The translations under genes were made by a program, and so were the position numbers. Source: Streptomyces sp. NBC_00353 (GTDB taxonomy: Bacteria; Actinomycetota; Actinomycetes; Streptomycetales; Streptomycetaceae). Taken from it: a stretch of DNA of 64,000 nucleotides. The notes under the pieces are model-generated. The model was not told where the DNA came from. It was given only the letters and a program-made list of their open reading frames with translations, and did not search any database. Below are positions 63,746 to 64,000 of this stretch, one piece after another. The stretch spans positions 186,001 through 250,000 of the forward strand of contig NZ_CP107985.1 of NCBI RefSeq assembly GCF_036108815.1, in the 5' to 3' direction. Every line of letters begins with the position of its first letter. Within the stretch, counting starts at the first letter, position 1.

Positions 63746-64000
63746 ACGCCGCACTCCGCGAGTCGCTGGCGAAGCTGAGTAACCCGCACTTGTTCAAGCG
63801 TTGCGCCGAGTTGGAACCTCAGCGCTCAAGTGGGCCGGCCGGGGCTGCCCGCCACACTCTGAGGCTGCCGGCCCGCCGTATCCGGCACCTGTCCGAGGAA
63901 ATCGACGAACTCAACAAGCGGACAGCCGAGCCGTCGAAGCGAGTACGCCGGGCCTGCGGGAAGTCCGTGGTGTCGGACCGGACAGCGCCGCAGCCCTACT
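63746..64000 (+). pseudogene. IS110-family transposase fragment, running off the window
   Basis: LRESLAKLSNPHLFKRCAEL, RRIRHLSEEIDELNKRTAEP and CGKSVVSDRTAPQPY form one open frame that matches the region between the two domains of IS110 transposases. The start is missing and the window ends inside it. Confidence 0.75.

Overview
The window is high-GC DNA with GTG starts, purine-rich ribosome sites and gene families typical of Streptomyces: very large secreted S8 peptidases, RsbW/SpoIIE-type regulators, ISL3, IS21 and IS110 transposases, and a ydaO (c-di-AMP) riboswitch before an NlpC/P60 gene. It holds about 18 transposase genes or fragments, many broken genes and no ribosomal, tRNA or core-metabolism block. 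That suggests an accessory region, probably an arm of a linear Streptomyces chromosome. The genus is inferred from gene content.

Layout. 0-6.3 kb: an S8 peptidase, a VOC protein and a 2-hydroxyacid dehydrogenase broken by a frameshift. 7-12.3 kb: a cassette with 49-bp inverted repeats around an SMI1/KNR4 gene, itself interrupted by a complete ISL3 element with a passenger gene, then IS21 remnants and a HAD hydrolase. 12.4-15.7 kb: an IS3-like element, an alpha/beta hydrolase and transposase debris. 15.8-19.9 kb: a MarR regulator divergent from an MFS pump, MDR oxidoreductase and aldo/keto reductase operon. 19.9-23.7 kb: debris (HxlR, IS1380, RsbW-like, SpoIIE, IS3-like, IS256, IS630) around an intact MarR gene and a RidA gene. 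23.7-26.7 kb: a damaged radical SAM, MFS and probable ATP-grasp operon. 27-31.1 kb: a membrane protein, IS110 debris and a GH27 alpha-galactosidase.

31.3-33.6 kb: an IS200/IS605 element (TnpA plus TnpB) inserted without a scar into an MFS remnant. 33.6-37.7 kb: a two-component system, a small surface protein and a class F-like sortase. 37.8-43.7 kb: a sphingomyelinase fragment, a phosphotransferase, an SDR, a TPR protein, two small ORFs and more fragments. 44-48.2 kb: a pirin, a P-loop kinase and a Ppx/GppA protein between Mu-like transposase fragments. 48.4-52.3 kb: a second S8 peptidase. 53-56.4 kb: phosphatase debris, an RsbW-like ATPase, a TrmB/LuxR-type regulator and a small secreted protein. 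56.7-60.2 kb: two full-length IS110 genes. 60.7-63.7 kb: a riboswitch-controlled NlpC/P60 hydrolase and a dimethylformamidase-like lipoprotein. The window ends inside another IS110 fragment.

The clearest functional links are these. A 12-bp palindrome is shared by the promoter of the 21 kb MarR gene and that of the hydrolase 6.3 kb away. Dyads lie between the 16 kb MarR gene and its pump/oxidoreductase operon. Translational coupling is visible in istA/istB, MFS/ATP-grasp and response regulator/kinase. All functions come from sequence motifs read by eye; no database search was run.
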